The notes below the pieces were generated by a model, which saw nothing but the letters and a program-made list of their open reading frames with translations, had not been told where the DNA came from and searched no databases. 64,000 nucleotides of DNA from Leptospira sp. B5-022 (lineage in GTDB: Bacteria; Spirochaetota; Leptospiria; Leptospirales; Leptospiraceae), in NCBI RefSeq assembly GCF_000347035.1, contig NZ_ANIJ01000047.1, positions 129,501 through 193,500 of the forward strand, given 5' to 3'. A program made the position numbers and the translations under genes. Below are positions 17,410 to 28,121 of this stretch, piece after piece. Each line of letters begins with the position of its first letter. The stretch's first letter is position 1.

Positions 17410-19426
17410 ACCTTCTTATTATTACGGAGACGAACCGGAAGAGTTTCGTCCCAGACGACATTATAATCCGACAGCATTTGCTTGGGGGGCACTCGCAGCG
17501 TCCCTTCTTCTTTTGATCGGTCTTGCGATTTGGTATTCTTTTTTCAGAGAAGGAAAACCGGGTTTCGGAACCGGTGTTGCAGACGGTAAATCACCTCTTA
17601 TGCCTAAGGGAAGTCTTGCCCAAGAATTACAAAGACCTTATCTTCCTGACGGCACAAATAATCCTCTTCTAACTAAATGTGTTACTTTATATAAACAGAA
17701 TTATAGAAAGCAGTCCTTCGATTATTGCACTGAATTTTTGACGGGGCCGGCCACAAGCCAGGAGAAGTCATTGGCCTTAACGGTTCTCGGAGTGATCTAC
17801 GACGAAGATGGAAGATTTCCGCAAGCAATCGATTCGTTGCAGAAGGCCATTACTCTCGACGGCAATAACGTATATGCGTATTATAATTTAACGTTAGCTT
17901 ATGCTCATAGCGGTCAAAATTCCGCAGCAAGAAGCACCGCTTTAAAAGCAAGGGAGATTGCGCCTAACGATCCGCGGATCGCCCTTATGGCGGGGAATCT
18001 TTTTAACGAGATCAATGATCCCGACGCAGCGATAGATGCGTATAAACAAGGACTTTCTTCTTCTCCGGACGATCCTTATCTGACCTATAACCTTGCATTA
18101 AGTTATTTTAAGAAAGGAGAGATCCCGCAAGCGGAAGAACATTTCAAACTTGTGGTGATGAGAGCAAGAGGCGGAAAACTCGCAGCTCTTTCCAATTCTT
18201 ATCTGGGAAATATTTCTTATAATCGAGGAGATTATGTTTCTGCGGAACATTATTTTAGAGAAGCGGCAACCATAACTCCGAACGATGCAAAGGCATTGTA
18301 CAATCTTTCTATCGTTTTGAAAAAGAACGGTAAATTGGAAGAGTCCGTAAAATATCTGGAACTTGCCAACCAAGCCGGCTCTAACGATCCTGAATTATTT
18401 CGTTCTATTGCGGAAGGTTTCGAGCAATTGAACCAAGGTGAGCAATCCATCAATGCGCTCCAAAAAGGTCTGAAGTATAATCCGAACAATTTGGATCTTC
18501 TCTTCCAACTTGCGGAAACCTATTATAATAAGGGAGACCTTCTTTCCGCGGAAGAAACGTACCGAAGGATCGTGGACTCCACACCAGGAGATAGTTTTAC
18601 AGAAACTGCATTATTAAATTTAGGCGTCGTATTAGACCAAATGGAAAGATACGGAGAAGCGATTACCTATCTGAACCGAGTCTTGGATCTAAATCCTAAA
18701 AATGCTAAGGCGTATTATAATTTAGGCCTGGTTTATAAACACACGGGCAACGGAACCCAAGCCATCGAAAATTTCCGTAAGGCATCCTATTTGGATCCGG
18801 ATGATATTAAACCTAAGGAAGCCTTGGGTGATTATTATCTGGAAAACAAATTTTATAGGGAAGCGATAGAAGAATATTCCGCACTTTTTAAACAAAAAGA
18901 AGATTACTACAAGGTAGCCCTAAAACTTGCGGAAGCATACATGGGCACTGGAGAATCTTCCAGCGCGGAAAAGATCCTGTTACAAGTCTTGAATAGATCT
19001 AGGAACGCAGGTGAGCTCAAGCAGGCTCATAAAAAATTGGCACTTCTATATAACAAGTCCAAGGATCCGGATATGAAAAATAGAGCGAAGGACGAAGCAT
19101 ATCGTTCCGCTCATATGGATCCGGAAGATTACGAAGGGCGCTTAGTTCTTTCTAAAATCCTGTTGGATTCGAATTCCGTTCTGGATCGTGAAAAGGCGAT
19201 CGAAGAGTTGACCGCGATCGTAAGATCGGAAGTAAAACCTAAGACTGCATCCACCGCTTATAATTATCTGGGAGTCGCATTTTATAAGAACGGAGAATAT
19301 AAAAAGGCGGTTCGTTCCTTCCAAAATGCAATAGACTTAGATCCATCAAATACGGAAGCTTACGATAATAAGCGTGCCGCAACGGCCGCGTTGGAGGATT
19401 CCTCCAAGAGGGACGGTCTTTTCTGA
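17357..19426 (+). CDS. Membrane-anchored TPR-repeat protein
   Basis: A 689-residue protein if it starts at ATG 17357; the frame stays open to 17315, inside nusB, but the ATG is preferred. One membrane segment near residues 36-58 ([19 protein letters not shown]) follows a charged cytosolic stretch. The rest is a solenoid of about a dozen TPRs (for example [35 protein letters not shown] and [14 protein letters not shown]). Such proteins scaffold periplasmic or envelope complexes; no enzymatic motif is seen. Its TGA overlaps the start of the HEAT gene as CTGA. The partner is likely the HEAT protein next door. Confidence 0.88.
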   Translation: MENPIRKNRIFLETEEPKPSYYYGDEPEEFRPRRHYNPTAFAWGALAASLLLLIGLAIWYSFFREGKPGFGTGVADGKSPLMPKGSLAQELQRPYLPDGTNNPLLTKCVTLYKQNYRKQSFDYCTEFLTGPATSQEKSLALTVLGVIYDEDGRFPQAIDSLQKAITLDGNNVYAYYNLTLAYAHSGQNSAARSTALKAREIAPNDPRIALMAGNLFNEINDPDAAIDAYKQGLSSSPDDPYLTYNLALSYFKKGEIPQAEEHFKLVVMRARGGKLAALSNSYLGNISYNRGDYVSAEHYFREAATITPNDAKALYNLSIVLKKNGKLEESVKYLELANQAGSNDPELFRSIAEGFEQLNQGEQSINALQKGLKYNPNNLDLLFQLAETYYNKGDLLSAEETYRRIVDSTPGDSFTETALLNLGVVLDQMERYGEAITYLNRVLDLNPKNAKAYYNLGLVYKHTGNGTQAIENFRKASYLDPDDIKPKEALGDYYLENKFYREAIEEYSALFKQKEDYYKVALKLAEAYMGTGESSSAEKILLQVLNRSRNAGELKQAHKKLALLYNKSKDPDMKNRAKDEAYRSAHMDPEDYEGRLVLSKILLDSNSVLDREKAIEELTAIVRSEVKPKTASTAYNYLGVAFYKNGEYKKAVRSFQNAIDLDPSNTEAYDNKRAATAALEDSSKRDGLF

Positions 19427-20763
19427 AAAGAATTCCATTCTTTTTTCTGGTTCTAATCTTCACTTTCAATTTCGGCGGGAATATTTTCGCCGAAGAACAA
19501 AAGGATCCGTTTAAGGAATCCGTTTTTTCCAAAGGAAGATCCCAGGCTAAAGCAATCTCCGAGATCAAATCCAAGAACCGTTTGGATTTGGTAAAAGAAC
19601 TTCCTAAAATTATTTCAGAACCGGATGCAAGAGAAGATAGTATCTTCGCATCGATAGCGCTTTTTGTAGAATTGGAAGATTTGGATTCTCTTGCTCCCAG
19701 TTGGGCAAACGAACTTGACACGGTTTTTAAAACCACTCGAAACACGGAGATCCAAACTAGGATCTTAGAACTCGCAGACCGAAAAAAGGAAAAAAGACTG
19801 ATCTATGCAGTAATTGCGGGACTCACTCATACTGATTTTGAAGTGAGACAATCCTCTTACAGATATGTGCAAGGGATCAAAGACGATAGGGCGATGCCTC
19901 ATGTTTTGGATCTTGCAGTTTCCACTAATCCGGTATATAGGGAATATTTTTTAGAGTCCGCTATCTGGATCAAAGACGAGAGGGTCCAGAATTTGATCGG
20001 TAAATTCGCAACGGACGATATTCCGGCTCTTCGTAGAAGATTTTTTACAGTATTAAATAAAACAAATACTCCGGATAACCGCGGAAATATTCCGAGAATG
20101 GCTGCCTCCGATCCGGATGAAGATGTTCGTCTTCACGGTTTGGAAATCCTCAAGAATAGAAAAAGCAGGCAGTATATTTCACTTTTTTATAAAGGGATTA
20201 CAGAGCCGAACCCGGATTTGAGAAAGATCTGCACGGAAGCTTTGTTTTACCTGAACGATAAACAAGGAGCCAAATCGGTTTCGGAACAGTTAGTGAAAGA
20301 AACTGTTCCAGGACTCAAGGCCAGATTGATCGATTTACTTTTGGAACTTGGTGCTCACGGCGGCGGTCAGGGGTTACTGACTGTTTTGGACGGAGATAAG
20401 GATCCTGGTCTTCGTTCTCGGGCTGCGGAAGTGATGGGAAAATTAGGATTCAATCCTGGAACGTACGAACTCAAACGTATCTTCGAGAAAGAAAAAGTAA
20501 ACGATGTAAAACTTTCCCTTCTAAAAGCATTAGGAGAACTCAAGGATAAAACTTCCGTTCCGGCTCTCATTTCATTTGCTTCGAATAATAAAAAAGAATA
20601 CCTTCCTCTTCGTTTGCAAGCTGTCGATACTGTTCGGATCATCGGTGATCCGGAATGTTTGCCTGCGTTATTTGATGCGTATGTGATTGAAAAAACTCCT
20701 GAAGTGAAATCCGAAATGGAAAAAGCGATTAGAGAGATTATTTCCATTAAGGTCTCCAAATAA
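19423..20763 (+). CDS. Secreted HEAT-repeat protein with apparent CTG start
   Basis: The first ATG in frame (19582) would cut off an obvious signal peptide. Reading upstream gives [22 protein letters not shown] then EEQKDPF, and the only plausible initiator is CTG at 19423, overlapping the TPR stop as CTGA with AGAGGG ten bases upstream. That gives 446 residues. The mature part is a string of HEAT-like helical repeats ([77 protein letters not shown]). It is predicted to be a periplasmic protein-binding scaffold translationally coupled to the TPR protein. Function unknown. Confidence 0.8.
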   Translation: MKRIPFFFLVLIFTFNFGGNIFAEEQKDPFKESVFSKGRSQAKAISEIKSKNRLDLVKELPKIISEPDAREDSIFASIALFVELEDLDSLAPSWANELDTVFKTTRNTEIQTRILELADRKKEKRLIYAVIAGLTHTDFEVRQSSYRYVQGIKDDRAMPHVLDLAVSTNPVYREYFLESAIWIKDERVQNLIGKFATDDIPALRRRFFTVLNKTNTPDNRGNIPRMAASDPDEDVRLHGLEILKNRKSRQYISLFYKGITEPNPDLRKICTEALFYLNDKQGAKSVSEQLVKETVPGLKARLIDLLLELGAHGGGQGLLTVLDGDKDPGLRSRAAEVMGKLGFNPGTYELKRIFEKEKVNDVKLSLLKALGELKDKTSVPALISFASNNKKEYLPLRLQAVDTVRIIGDPECLPALFDAYVIEKTPEVKSEMEKAIREIISIKVSK

Positions 20764-20793
20764 GAGGCGCGGAGGGGGAGTTGAGACACAAGG

Positions 20794-20828
20794 TGTTCTC
20801 ACACAGAGACACGAAGTCACGGAGAGTT
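20794..20828 (+). repeat. CACAGAGAC-type dispersed repeat, copy 3
   Basis: GTTCTCACACAGAGACACGA followed by AGTCACGGAGAGTTT, between the HEAT gene and the next lipoprotein gene. With copy 1 it shares GGTGTT, CACAGA, GACACG and the TCAC block in the same order, so the homology extends over about 45 bp. Confidence 0.5.
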
Positions 20829-20834
20829 TAGGGA

Positions 20835-21470
20835 ATGCGAGTTGTACTTCTTCTTTTATTATTAATCGCTTCCTGCAAAACTACTTTAGAGCGCAAATAT
20901 ATTCAGAACGATTCCTGGGAAAGGAAAGAAGGAAGAGCGGAACGTTCTGAAAGAGAAAGAGGCGCCTATGATGTTCGGGTATGGGAAGTTCGGGGCGAAC
21001 TTTTAAGAAATATATTAGAAGATCCTAATAACAATACGATCCCATCCAATTCCAAAGAGAGCATTTTGGGGTCCGATTTGGGTTGGGATCCGAAAGGGAA
21101 GCGGGTGTTCTTAATAGATATTCGCTCTAATACGATTTATCGTCCCGTCGATATTTTGGGAGAGATCGGTATTCGTTTAGGAGAATGTGAAGGAAAGGAT
21201 AAGATAGAATTTCCTTACACATACTATTTTTTCCCGGTAGAAAAAGGCGGAGGAAAAGACGGTAAGAATCAGATCACCAAATACAAATTCGAAAATTCTA
21301 AATCTTCTTCCTCGACTACAAAAGTGAAGCCTAAAAATTCTTATGAAGAAGAAACCAAAAAGGTGTTAGCGGCATTTCCGGAGTCCTGTTTTCAAAAAGG
21401 TCCGAATCCGTTGGAAGTTCAGATCCTGGGTTATGAACTTTTTACTTTTAGATTTTTGTTCGAGTATTAG
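20835..21470 (+). CDS. Hypothetical lipoprotein
   Basis: A 211-residue protein whose hydrophobic start ends in LLIASC (Cys14), a clear lipobox. The mature part is charged, with many Lys, Glu and Arg, a lysine/serine-rich low-complexity patch near 150-175, and no recognised domain. It starts 71 bp after the HEAT gene with a dispersed repeat between, so it may have its own promoter. It ends next to the 148-bp repeat element at 21478. Surface or periplasmic location is likely; function unknown. Confidence 0.75.
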   Translation: MRVVLLLLLLIASCKTTLERKYIQNDSWERKEGRAERSERERGAYDVRVWEVRGELLRNILEDPNNNTIPSNSKESILGSDLGWDPKGKRVFLIDIRSNTIYRPVDILGEIGIRLGECEGKDKIEFPYTYYFFPVEKGGGKDGKNQITKYKFENSKSSSSTTKVKPKNSYEEETKKVLAAFPESCFQKGPNPLEVQILGYELFTFRFLFEY

Positions 21471-21477
21471 AGTGGGA

Positions 21478-21625
21478 TGTTGGAATTCCAACGTGTGATG
21501 GCGCGCCCCCACCCTGCGTTGGGATTGGGGGGAGTGGCCTGTGGGAGAGCTCGTTCCCCTCTATCATATTTCACTAAAACTTACAACAATATTTCCTACC
21601 GCTACTCCGTGTAGGAATTCCAACA
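21478..21625 (+). repeat. 150-bp palindrome-bounded intergenic element, copy A
   Basis: It begins TGTTGGAATTCCAAC (palindrome) and ends TGTAGGAATTCCAACA. Inside is a GC-rich core (CGCCCCCACCCTGCG, TTGGG, GGGGGGAGTGG, GTGGGAG) then an AT-rich part (ATTTCACTAAAAC, CAACAATATTT). It lies between convergent genes. The same layout occurs at 27058, 37954 and 40691. Confidence 0.8.
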
Positions 21626-21635
21626 AAGTTTCTCT

Positions 21636-22277
21636 CTAAATATACTGCTTCAGATATTCTTTCCCTTTGAGATGGCTTGGATATAAAATTGGAAATTCCG
21701 CACCTGTACGTTTTCTTTTCCTACGATATGCCTTACTGGATTCAGTATAAACTTCGTATTCTGATTCCACTCTAAATAGAAGTTTTTCCCAGAATAGGAA
21801 GTGATTGTCTATGAATTCTTGTCTGATGTCCTTTGCCCTGGAGGTTAGAGGACATTTAGTTTGGAATTCCTGCATAAAAACCAATCCCACCAGAACTCCT
21901 CTTGTGTCTAAATATGGTTCTAAGGGAAAAGTCCTACAGCTGATGGAGCGGTTTTCTCTTTCACAATGAGCCACTCCTTTACATTCACAAAACGTAATTT
22001 TCCTGTGATCATATACGGCAAAATCCTTTTTTTCTTCCCTAGTCATCGGAACATACGCTTTCCATAAGTCCGTTCTTTTGGATAACATTTCGTATTCCGC
22101 TTTATACAATGCAGGGAGTGCGTTGTCCGCCTGGCAACATACGGGAATCCCTCCGTTTGAAGGAGCACATAAACTTCCACAGTTGTACTCGGTTACTTCT
22201 TCTTGAAGTAAGGTATAATAGTATTGTATTTCGTCTTCCGTTAATGCTTTAGGATCCGATGTCCGAGACTTCTTCAT
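21636..22277 (-). CDS. Cysteine-rich hypothetical protein
   Basis: A 213-residue soluble protein with cysteines in a metal-binding-like pattern: YNCGSLCAPSNGGIPVCCQ near residues 32-50, FCECKGVAHCERENRSISCRTFPL near 97-120, and a later KCPL. This resembles the spaced Cys sets of YkgJ-like putative zinc or iron-cluster proteins, but the match is loose. A basic RRKRKR patch is near the C-terminus. Its start lies 29 bp inside the upstream J-like gene, so the pair is coupled. Function unknown. Confidence 0.78.
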   Translation of the reverse strand: MKKSRTSDPKALTEDEIQYYYTLLQEEVTEYNCGSLCAPSNGGIPVCCQADNALPALYKAEYEMLSKRTDLWKAYVPMTREEKKDFAVYDHRKITFCECKGVAHCERENRSISCRTFPLEPYLDTRGVLVGLVFMQEFQTKCPLTSRAKDIRQEFIDNHFLFWEKLLFRVESEYEVYTESSKAYRRKRKRTGAEFPILYPSHLKGKEYLKQYI

Positions 22278-22893
22278 TCTGCTCTATTTCTCTTTTTTTC
22301 TCTCTTATTGTGATCACTTTTTCCAGATAGAATACTCGAAATAGCATATATGCCGTTCCCAGAAACGTGCAGGAAAATAAGAGTCCCCATCTACGATAGA
22401 AAAGGTCTGCGCTCGTGGAGAGCCAGCCGTTTTTTTGGAATACTACAAAAACGAGAGAGGAAAGCACCAATATTGCAAAACAAGCCAGTATAAAATATAC
22501 CGTAGCCCTAAAGATCCAGAGTTTATCTTCTCTTTCATATTTTAGCATTAGGAATTGTTTGTATAATCTTTCGTATTCCTTAGGCGTGGAAATTTTTTGG
22601 ACCTCGAAGTATCTTTCAAATTCTTCCGGCACTCCTTCCGGATCCGGAAGCACTAATTCATAATCTAAGGAAGAATCGTAACGTTTGCGCCGAGTGGGAT
22701 CCGACAGATGATAGTATGCTTCCGCACCTTCTCTCAATTCCGAGTCCTTCCAGGGTACCCAGGAATGTTCCTTTAGACCTTGTACATATCGATAAAAACC
22801 TTCATCCACAGCTTGGGGAGAGGCGTCTCTGGAAAGGCCCAATAATACATAATAGTCCGTTTTGCGGCTGAGTCCTGTTCCTGATCGATTCAT
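22249..22893 (-). CDS. J-domain-like membrane protein without HPD
   Basis: A 214-residue protein. Residues about 10-75 (DYYVLLGLSRDASPQAVDEGFYRYVQ, then AEAYYHLSDPTRRKRYDSSLDY) match helices I, II-like and III/IV of a DnaJ domain. The HPD tripeptide needed to stimulate DnaK ATPase is missing from the loop (LKEHSWVPW instead). Two membrane segments follow at about 128-150 and 166-186, then a short charged tail. It is probably a J-like protein that does not activate DnaK, perhaps a membrane adaptor for the overlapping Cys-rich protein. The role is inferred. Confidence 0.8.
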   Translation of the reverse strand: MNRSGTGLSRKTDYYVLLGLSRDASPQAVDEGFYRYVQGLKEHSWVPWKDSELREGAEAYYHLSDPTRRKRYDSSLDYELVLPDPEGVPEEFERYFEVQKISTPKEYERLYKQFLMLKYEREDKLWIFRATVYFILACFAILVLSSLVFVVFQKNGWLSTSADLFYRRWGLLFSCTFLGTAYMLFRVFYLEKVITIREKKREIEQNEEVSDIGS

Positions 22894-23011
22894 CTGATTC
22901 GTCTTAAGAGGATTCTGATTCTGATTATGATCCGATTCCAGCAGGAAAGGAAACTTTTTTTTAAGGTTTCGAGCGGGTTGACAGGGTCTTTACTTCTCCA
23001 AAACTGGGCCT

Positions 23012-24361
23012 ATGAGCGTTCTAGAAGTAGAAAAAAAGGCCGGTAAGGTTTATATAGAAACTTATGGCTGCCAGATGAACGAGTACGATTCGGGTATCGT
23101 GTCCAGTTTGATGCAAGGCGCTCAGTTCGAGACGGTTTCCGATCCTGAACTTTCTGACGTTATTTTTTTAAATACTTGTGCGATCCGTGAAAATGCTCAT
23201 GCAAAAATTTACGGAAGGCTCCAAAGTCTCGGTTATCTGAAAAAAAGAAATCCGGACTTGGTCATCGGAGTCTTGGGATGTATGGCCCAGAATTTGGGAG
23301 ACGATCTATTCCATCAGGAACTTCCTTTAGATCTGGTGGTCGGTCCGGATAATTATAGAACACTTCCCGAACTTATCCAAACAATTCGCTCTGATAAACA
23401 ACCCGTTTCTTTGACCCGTCTTTCTAAGATCGAAACTTATGACGAAATAGAGCCAAGAGTTGTAAACGGCATTCAGGCATTCGTAACCATCATGAGGGGG
23501 TGTAATAATTTCTGCACATTCTGCGTGGTTCCTTATACAAGAGGAAGAGAAAGAAGCAGAGATCCTCATTCTATCGTAAGAGAGACCCGGGATCTTGTAG
23601 CCCAAGGCGTAAAACAACTTACTTTGCTTGGGCAAAATGTGAACTCTTATAAGTCGGAAGGTGTGGACTTTACAGGCCTTGTTCGTCTTCTATTAGAAGA
23701 AACTGATATAGAAAGAATCCGTTTTACTTCTCCTCACCCGAAAGATTTTCCGACTCATCTTTTAGAACTTATGGCTGAGAATCCAAGGTTCTGTCCTAAT
23801 ATTCACCTTCCATTACAGTCCGGAAATACGGATGTATTGGAAAATATGAAAAGAACTTATTCCAAAGAGGAATTTTTGGAAGTGGTGGATCGGATCAAAA
23901 CGATCGTTCCGAACGTCGGCCTTACTACTGACATTATCGTAGGTTTTCCCGGCGAAACGGAAGAACAATTCGAAGATACATTGGATATGGTCCGCAAGGT
24001 CGGATTCGACATGGCATTTATGTTCAAGTATTCGGAGAGAGAAGGTACTATCGCCCAGAAAAGATATCCGGACGACGTACCTGAAGAAGTTAAGGGAGAA
24101 CGTCTTACCAAGTTAGTCGATCTTCAAACCTCGATTTCTTTGGAACAGAACAAAGCCAGGATCGGAAAAACGTTCCCGATCTTGGTGGAAGGTGCTTCGA
24201 AAAAATCATCCAAGGAAGCTTGCGGTCGCACACCTTGCGGAAGAATGACGGTTTTTAAAATTCCGGAGAATGTTAGCGTTGAATCTCTGATCGGAAAAAC
24301 GGTCTCTGTAAAAATCAATTTTGCCACTAGCGCCACTCTTAAAGGAGAGGTGATCGAGTGA
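23012..24361 (+). CDS. miaB: tRNA-2-methylthio-N6-dimethylallyladenosine synthase MiaB
   Basis: A 449-residue radical-SAM methylthiotransferase. The N-terminal UPF0004 domain has [11 protein letters not shown] with the first auxiliary-cluster Cys, then NTCAIRENA and LGCMAQ. The radical SAM CxxxCxxC ([10 protein letters not shown]) is at Cys164, Cys168 and Cys171. The C-terminal region is the TRAM-like tRNA-binding domain. It adds a methylthio group to i6A37 of tRNAs reading UNN codons. Its TGA overlaps the next gene's GTG (GTGA), so the LptF/G-like permease is translationally coupled. Family-length and complete. Confidence 0.96.
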   Translation: MSVLEVEKKAGKVYIETYGCQMNEYDSGIVSSLMQGAQFETVSDPELSDVIFLNTCAIRENAHAKIYGRLQSLGYLKKRNPDLVIGVLGCMAQNLGDDLFHQELPLDLVVGPDNYRTLPELIQTIRSDKQPVSLTRLSKIETYDEIEPRVVNGIQAFVTIMRGCNNFCTFCVVPYTRGRERSRDPHSIVRETRDLVAQGVKQLTLLGQNVNSYKSEGVDFTGLVRLLLEETDIERIRFTSPHPKDFPTHLLELMAENPRFCPNIHLPLQSGNTDVLENMKRTYSKEEFLEVVDRIKTIVPNVGLTTDIIVGFPGETEEQFEDTLDMVRKVGFDMAFMFKYSEREGTIAQKRYPDDVPEEVKGERLTKLVDLQTSISLEQNKARIGKTFPILVEGASKKSSKEACGRTPCGRMTVFKIPENVSVESLIGKTVSVKINFATSATLKGEVIE

Positions 24362-26127
24362 AAAAGATCTCCCGTACTTCGGGAGGCGATTCCTCTCCAA
24401 AAAAAAAGAAGTCCGAGGCAGTTCATCGGACTGATACCACAGGTTTCGGAACGGAAGCTGCCGGAAAAGTAGCGGAAGGAAAAGATTTACGTTCCGTAAG
24501 GGTGCATAACGTTGCGGATCTTCCCCCCGGATTTTTTGTTCATACGGACAGGGAAAAATTCTGGAGATGGATCCCGATCTTGGACCGGTATATTCTATCC
24601 GAAATTATTCCTTCTTTCTTAGTCGCACTTTTATTTTTCACAAGCATCTATATGGCTATCGCACTTAAAAGTATGATCGGTCTTTTTGTGGGGAAGGGTG
24701 TGGATCCTTTCCGGCTTCTGGATTATTTCGGCTATCTGTTGGGGAACATTCTCCCTACAACTGCTCCATTGGCTTGTTTGATGAGCGGGGTGATGGCTGC
24801 GGGGAGGCTATCAGGTGACTCGGAAATTACCGCGATACGTTCCGCGGGGATTGGATTCTCTCGGATTTACGTGGTGTTTGTGGGGTTCGGCATATTCTTA
24901 GCTGCTATCGTTGCCTACTTGTGCTTCTATCTTTCTCCGATCAATACCCGAAAAATGACGGAGTTCAATAAATGGGTTTTGGCTTATAACCCTCTTCTTG
25001 CATTAACTCCGGGACAGTTTGCCGGTGATCAGGTGCAGAATGCAGGTTCTGAAAAAGCGATTGCGATGTATACGGAAGGTGTGAACGCGAAAACGGGAGA
25101 ACTTTCCGGAGTTCAGATCCGTGAATGGACTGTTTTTATTCCGCAAAACCAAGATCCCTTTCTTCTTTCCATGGGAGCAGCTAACCGTCCTATTCAATTA
25201 GGAGAATCTTATATTACACAAATTATTTCCGCTAAAAAGGGTACCTTGGTGGAAAAAATGGGACCTGATGGCGAATTCGAAAAATCCATCCGCTTGAAGG
25301 ACGCTTGGATCTTGGAATGGGATAGGGCTAAACAACAATTTTCGGTGGGAGATCTCCGCAAAGGGGAGATGGATTATAATATTCCGAAAACCGAAGAGAA
25401 AAAAAGTCTAGTCATCAATGTGGATCCGGGTTCATTCACTTTATGGACATTGATCGATATCAGAAATAATATCAAAGCGGGAAGATTGGAAAGGATCCCA
25501 GGACTTGAAATTTTACAAGAGATGGGAATTCCTTCGGATGGATCGGAAAATCTAAAAGATAGAGTATTGCGGCTTCAATTGGAATTGCCAAATATCATGA
25601 ACGATCCAACGATCTCGGATGCTCAAAAATCCCAGAGTGTTACGATCGTTCTTCAGTTGACTACTTTATTAAAAGAGGCCAAAAAAAGAGTCTCTCAATT
25701 CGATGTGGAGATCCAGAGAAGATACGCAATCCCTGTTTCTTGTATTATTTTTTCCTTAGTCTCGTTACCTTTAGGCCTTGTAGTGAAACGGTCCGGAAAA
25801 GGGATGAGTTTTACAATGGCGGTGGTTTTGATCATTGTGTATTGGGCGCTTTTCACATTCGGATCGAATATTTCCGAAAATTCCAAGTTCCCGGTTTGGC
25901 TAGGACCATGGAGTGGGAATATAGCGATCGCGATCATTGGTTCTGTTGTTATGTTAAAACGAACCGATATGCGTTTTCCGCCCGCTGTAGTAAATTTCTT
26001 TCAGATCTTAGCTAAGTTCTTTTCCCCGGTTGCCCTCGTTTTCGCCCGGATGGAAGGACCCCTTTCTTTCCTAAAAACAAAATTGACAGAGGGACTCAAA
26101 AAATTATCCTTATGGAGAAATCGATAA
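24358..26127 (+). CDS. LptF/LptG (YjgP/YjgQ) family permease
   Basis: A 589-residue inner-membrane protein. GTG 24358 follows GGAGAGG and overlaps the miaB stop. After about 70 charged cytosolic residues, membrane segments come at about 80-105 ([19 protein letters not shown]), 125-150 and 165-190, then a large periplasmic beta-rich domain, then three C-terminal segments ([49 protein letters not shown]). This is the YjgP/YjgQ topology of the LptB2FG transporter, which extracts LPS from the inner membrane. It is longer than the roughly 360 residues of E. coli LptF because of the N-terminal extension and enlarged periplasmic insert. Whether it is the F or G subunit cannot be told. Confidence 0.9.
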   Translation: MKKISRTSGGDSSPKKKKSEAVHRTDTTGFGTEAAGKVAEGKDLRSVRVHNVADLPPGFFVHTDREKFWRWIPILDRYILSEIIPSFLVALLFFTSIYMAIALKSMIGLFVGKGVDPFRLLDYFGYLLGNILPTTAPLACLMSGVMAAGRLSGDSEITAIRSAGIGFSRIYVVFVGFGIFLAAIVAYLCFYLSPINTRKMTEFNKWVLAYNPLLALTPGQFAGDQVQNAGSEKAIAMYTEGVNAKTGELSGVQIREWTVFIPQNQDPFLLSMGAANRPIQLGESYITQIISAKKGTLVEKMGPDGEFEKSIRLKDAWILEWDRAKQQFSVGDLRKGEMDYNIPKTEEKKSLVINVDPGSFTLWTLIDIRNNIKAGRLERIPGLEILQEMGIPSDGSENLKDRVLRLQLELPNIMNDPTISDAQKSQSVTIVLQLTTLLKEAKKRVSQFDVEIQRRYAIPVSCIIFSLVSLPLGLVVKRSGKGMSFTMAVVLIIVYWALFTFGSNISENSKFPVWLGPWSGNIAIAIIGSVVMLKRTDMRFPPAVVNFFQILAKFFSPVALVFARMEGPLSFLKTKLTEGLKKLSLWRNR

Positions 26128-26213
26128 AATCGTTACTGATTTCCGTTTTTTAGAAGGACGGGATCGGCTTTCGGCGTCTCATTTATGGCGTCGAGTAAGG
26201 GGGAGAGTCGGCT

Positions 26214-27050
26214 TTGAAAACCGCGAATATTTGGCACATAACTTCCGGAGCTGAATTCCCCGTACATATATGGAAACATCCGAGAATTAATATCGAACTG
26301 CGTAAGGTCCAGTTAAAGGATTATAGATCGATAGAGTTGGATGCTCAGGATATTAATGTATTCTATGTGAATACTAATTTGAAAGAATGGGCAGAAATTA
26401 AGGAAGATTTCCTAAAACGTTTTGAACTTCATCCGTTTGTAGCGCTTACCATCATCTCTTCTCCGGACGCGGAAGAAATTTATAATAAACTTTCACCTAA
26501 AGGTAAAACCGAAGTTTTAGAAAATCCGGTCCAGCCTAGGTCTTTAAGGATCATCTTGGATAGAGTGATCCAAACAGAGTTTTTCAAGATGGTGGCCAAC
26601 GAGATCGGGAATAGTTGCCTGGCAAACGTAGGGTTTTTCGAAGGTGTTTTTGAACTCGCCAATAAAGAATACAAAGATGCTCATAAAGCAAACGCAGCTC
26701 TTCATGCAATCCTTGAGTTCGAAGCTAAGATCAAAAAGAACAATGAAGATATCAACAAAGCGATCGAAAGGGTGAATGAACTCAAGAACCAAGAGCTTCT
26801 AACACTTCACGAAAGGCTGAAAGTTTCCGAGATCATAGACAACCTTAAAACTATGGAATTAAAACATGCGCTTGAGCTGAAAAAGGCAACCGAAAGAGCC
26901 TTGGAATATTCCAGCATTGAAGAGATCGAGATGAAAAATATCCTCGAGGCTCATACTAAATTGTTCGAGTATACAGAACAAGAAATCAAAGATCTGGTCG
27001 AGGAAAACAAACGCCTTAGAAAAGAACTAGGACTTCCTGAAAATTATTAG
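26214..27050 (+). CDS. Degenerate receiver-like domain plus coiled coil
   Basis: A 278-residue cytosolic protein starting at TTG 26214 with AAGGGGGAG seven bases upstream. Residues 1-125 follow the alternating pattern of a response-regulator receiver: NIWHIT as strand 1, [10 protein letters not shown] as strand 3, FVALTIISS as strand 4, and [15 protein letters not shown] where a receiver has KP. The acidic pocket, the phosphoacceptor Asp and the conserved Lys are all absent, so phosphorylation is not expected. Residues about 150-275 are a long coiled coil ([20 protein letters not shown] onwards). It resembles pseudo-receivers that work by protein contacts. The receiver reading is inferred from pattern, not close similarity. 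Confidence 0.7.
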   Translation: MKTANIWHITSGAEFPVHIWKHPRINIELRKVQLKDYRSIELDAQDINVFYVNTNLKEWAEIKEDFLKRFELHPFVALTIISSPDAEEIYNKLSPKGKTEVLENPVQPRSLRIILDRVIQTEFFKMVANEIGNSCLANVGFFEGVFELANKEYKDAHKANAALHAILEFEAKIKKNNEDINKAIERVNELKNQELLTLHERLKVSEIIDNLKTMELKHALELKKATERALEYSSIEEIEMKNILEAHTKLFEYTEQEIKDLVEENKRLRKELGLPENY

Positions 27051-27057
27051 ATCTGAG

Positions 27058-27211
27058 TGTCGGAACTCCTACTATACGGGCAAAGGGGCGCCCCCGCCCT
27101 GCATTGGGATTTGGGGGGAGTGGTTCGTGGGAGATCGCATACGCCTTACCACATTTTCTTAAAACGTGCAATAGAATTATCTTCTGATAAACCTTGTTGG
27201 AATTCCAACAA
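27058..27211 (+). repeat. 150-bp palindrome-bounded intergenic element, copy B
   Basis: Same orientation as copy A. It starts TGTCGGAACTCCTAC and ends with the perfect palindrome TTGTTGGAATTCCAACAA (27194-27211). The core GGGCGCCCCCGCCCTGC, TTGGGATTTGGGGGGAGTGG and GTGGGAGATCG align almost base for base with copy A. Again it lies between convergent genes. Confidence 0.8.
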
Positions 27212-27221
27212 ACGCGCTTAC

Positions 27222-28028
27222 TTAATCTCTTGCAAATAATTCCAAAACTTTTTTGAATTCGTAGGAGTTCCTACCGTATGCTTTTTCTGCATATAATATC
27301 CCGTGTTTTTTTCTCCTATCCTTATAATATTCCATACCTTCCGGATGACCCGACTTTTTAGCGGAAAGATAGAGCCTTTCGTAGCAATGAGATAAAATAC
27401 GATGAGGTTCCGCTTCGTCGTTAAACTTAGGATCTAAGGAAATATACTTCTCCAGAAATTCAGCAGACTGATTGAAGTTTTTTAAAGCATATTGGTGTTT
27501 AATGAATTCGCGATAGATGCCGGCTTGCAATTCAAGAAAAGATTCAGATTTTCTAATATTTGGGTTCGCTATTTTATCCAGGTTTTTCATAGCAAGAGAT
27601 AAATTTTTGACCGAATCTAATCTTGCTCTGGTTAGTTCCCTATTCCAAAGCCTTTCCGCGTTCTCTAACCTGGTCTTTCTTTGCCAGGGAAATCTTTCCG
27701 AATCAAGGACTTTGCCTTCTTCTTTTTCTCTCTTGGATTTGATACTATCCGATACTTTTTTGAAACCGTCCAATGCAGCGGAGAAGTAACCTTCCGTTCT
27801 CTCCAAAGCCTGTTTGGAATTACCCTCAGAAAAATCTCCTAATAGATCTATATCCTTGAATTCGTTGGGATCATCGCTCCACGGGCCGTCTTTCACCGAT
27901 TCAGGAATCAGGATCTCCAGCCTTTTAGGCCGATCATGCGGATCTTCTTGGGGAAATAGATAGGAAGTGGGGGCGATCAATGAGAATAAGAACAAATATC
28001 TTAAGAATGAAAGCTTGCCGAGTTTCAT
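27222..28028 (-). CDS. Secreted hypothetical protein, TPR-like helices
   Basis: A 268-residue protein starting at ATG 28028, giving a clean signal peptide (KLSFLRYLFLFSLIAPTSYLF, cut before QEDP). The frame continues to 28172, into the divergent mgsA gene, and an ATG at 28082 is also possible. The mature part is helical: a basic linker, then paired helices such as LELQAGIYREFIKHQYALKNFNQSAEFLEKYISLDPKF, which reads as a TPR-like motif. A periplasmic scaffold is likely. No enzyme motif is seen and no family recognised. It ends beside repeat element B. Confidence 0.75.
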   Translation of the reverse strand: MKLGKLSFLRYLFLFSLIAPTSYLFPQEDPHDRPKRLEILIPESVKDGPWSDDPNEFKDIDLLGDFSEGNSKQALERTEGYFSAALDGFKKVSDSIKSKREKEEGKVLDSERFPWQRKTRLENAERLWNRELTRARLDSVKNLSLAMKNLDKIANPNIRKSESFLELQAGIYREFIKHQYALKNFNQSAEFLEKYISLDPKFNDEAEPHRILSHCYERLYLSAKKSGHPEGMEYYKDRRKKHGILYAEKAYGRNSYEFKKVLELFARD

Positions 28029-28121
28029 TAACACTAGGATCGGGAAACCACTCCGAGAGATAAACCATAAAAATGGTTTCATTAGGAAAGGCTTCCGATG
28101 AATTTGATTTAGGAGCACAAT

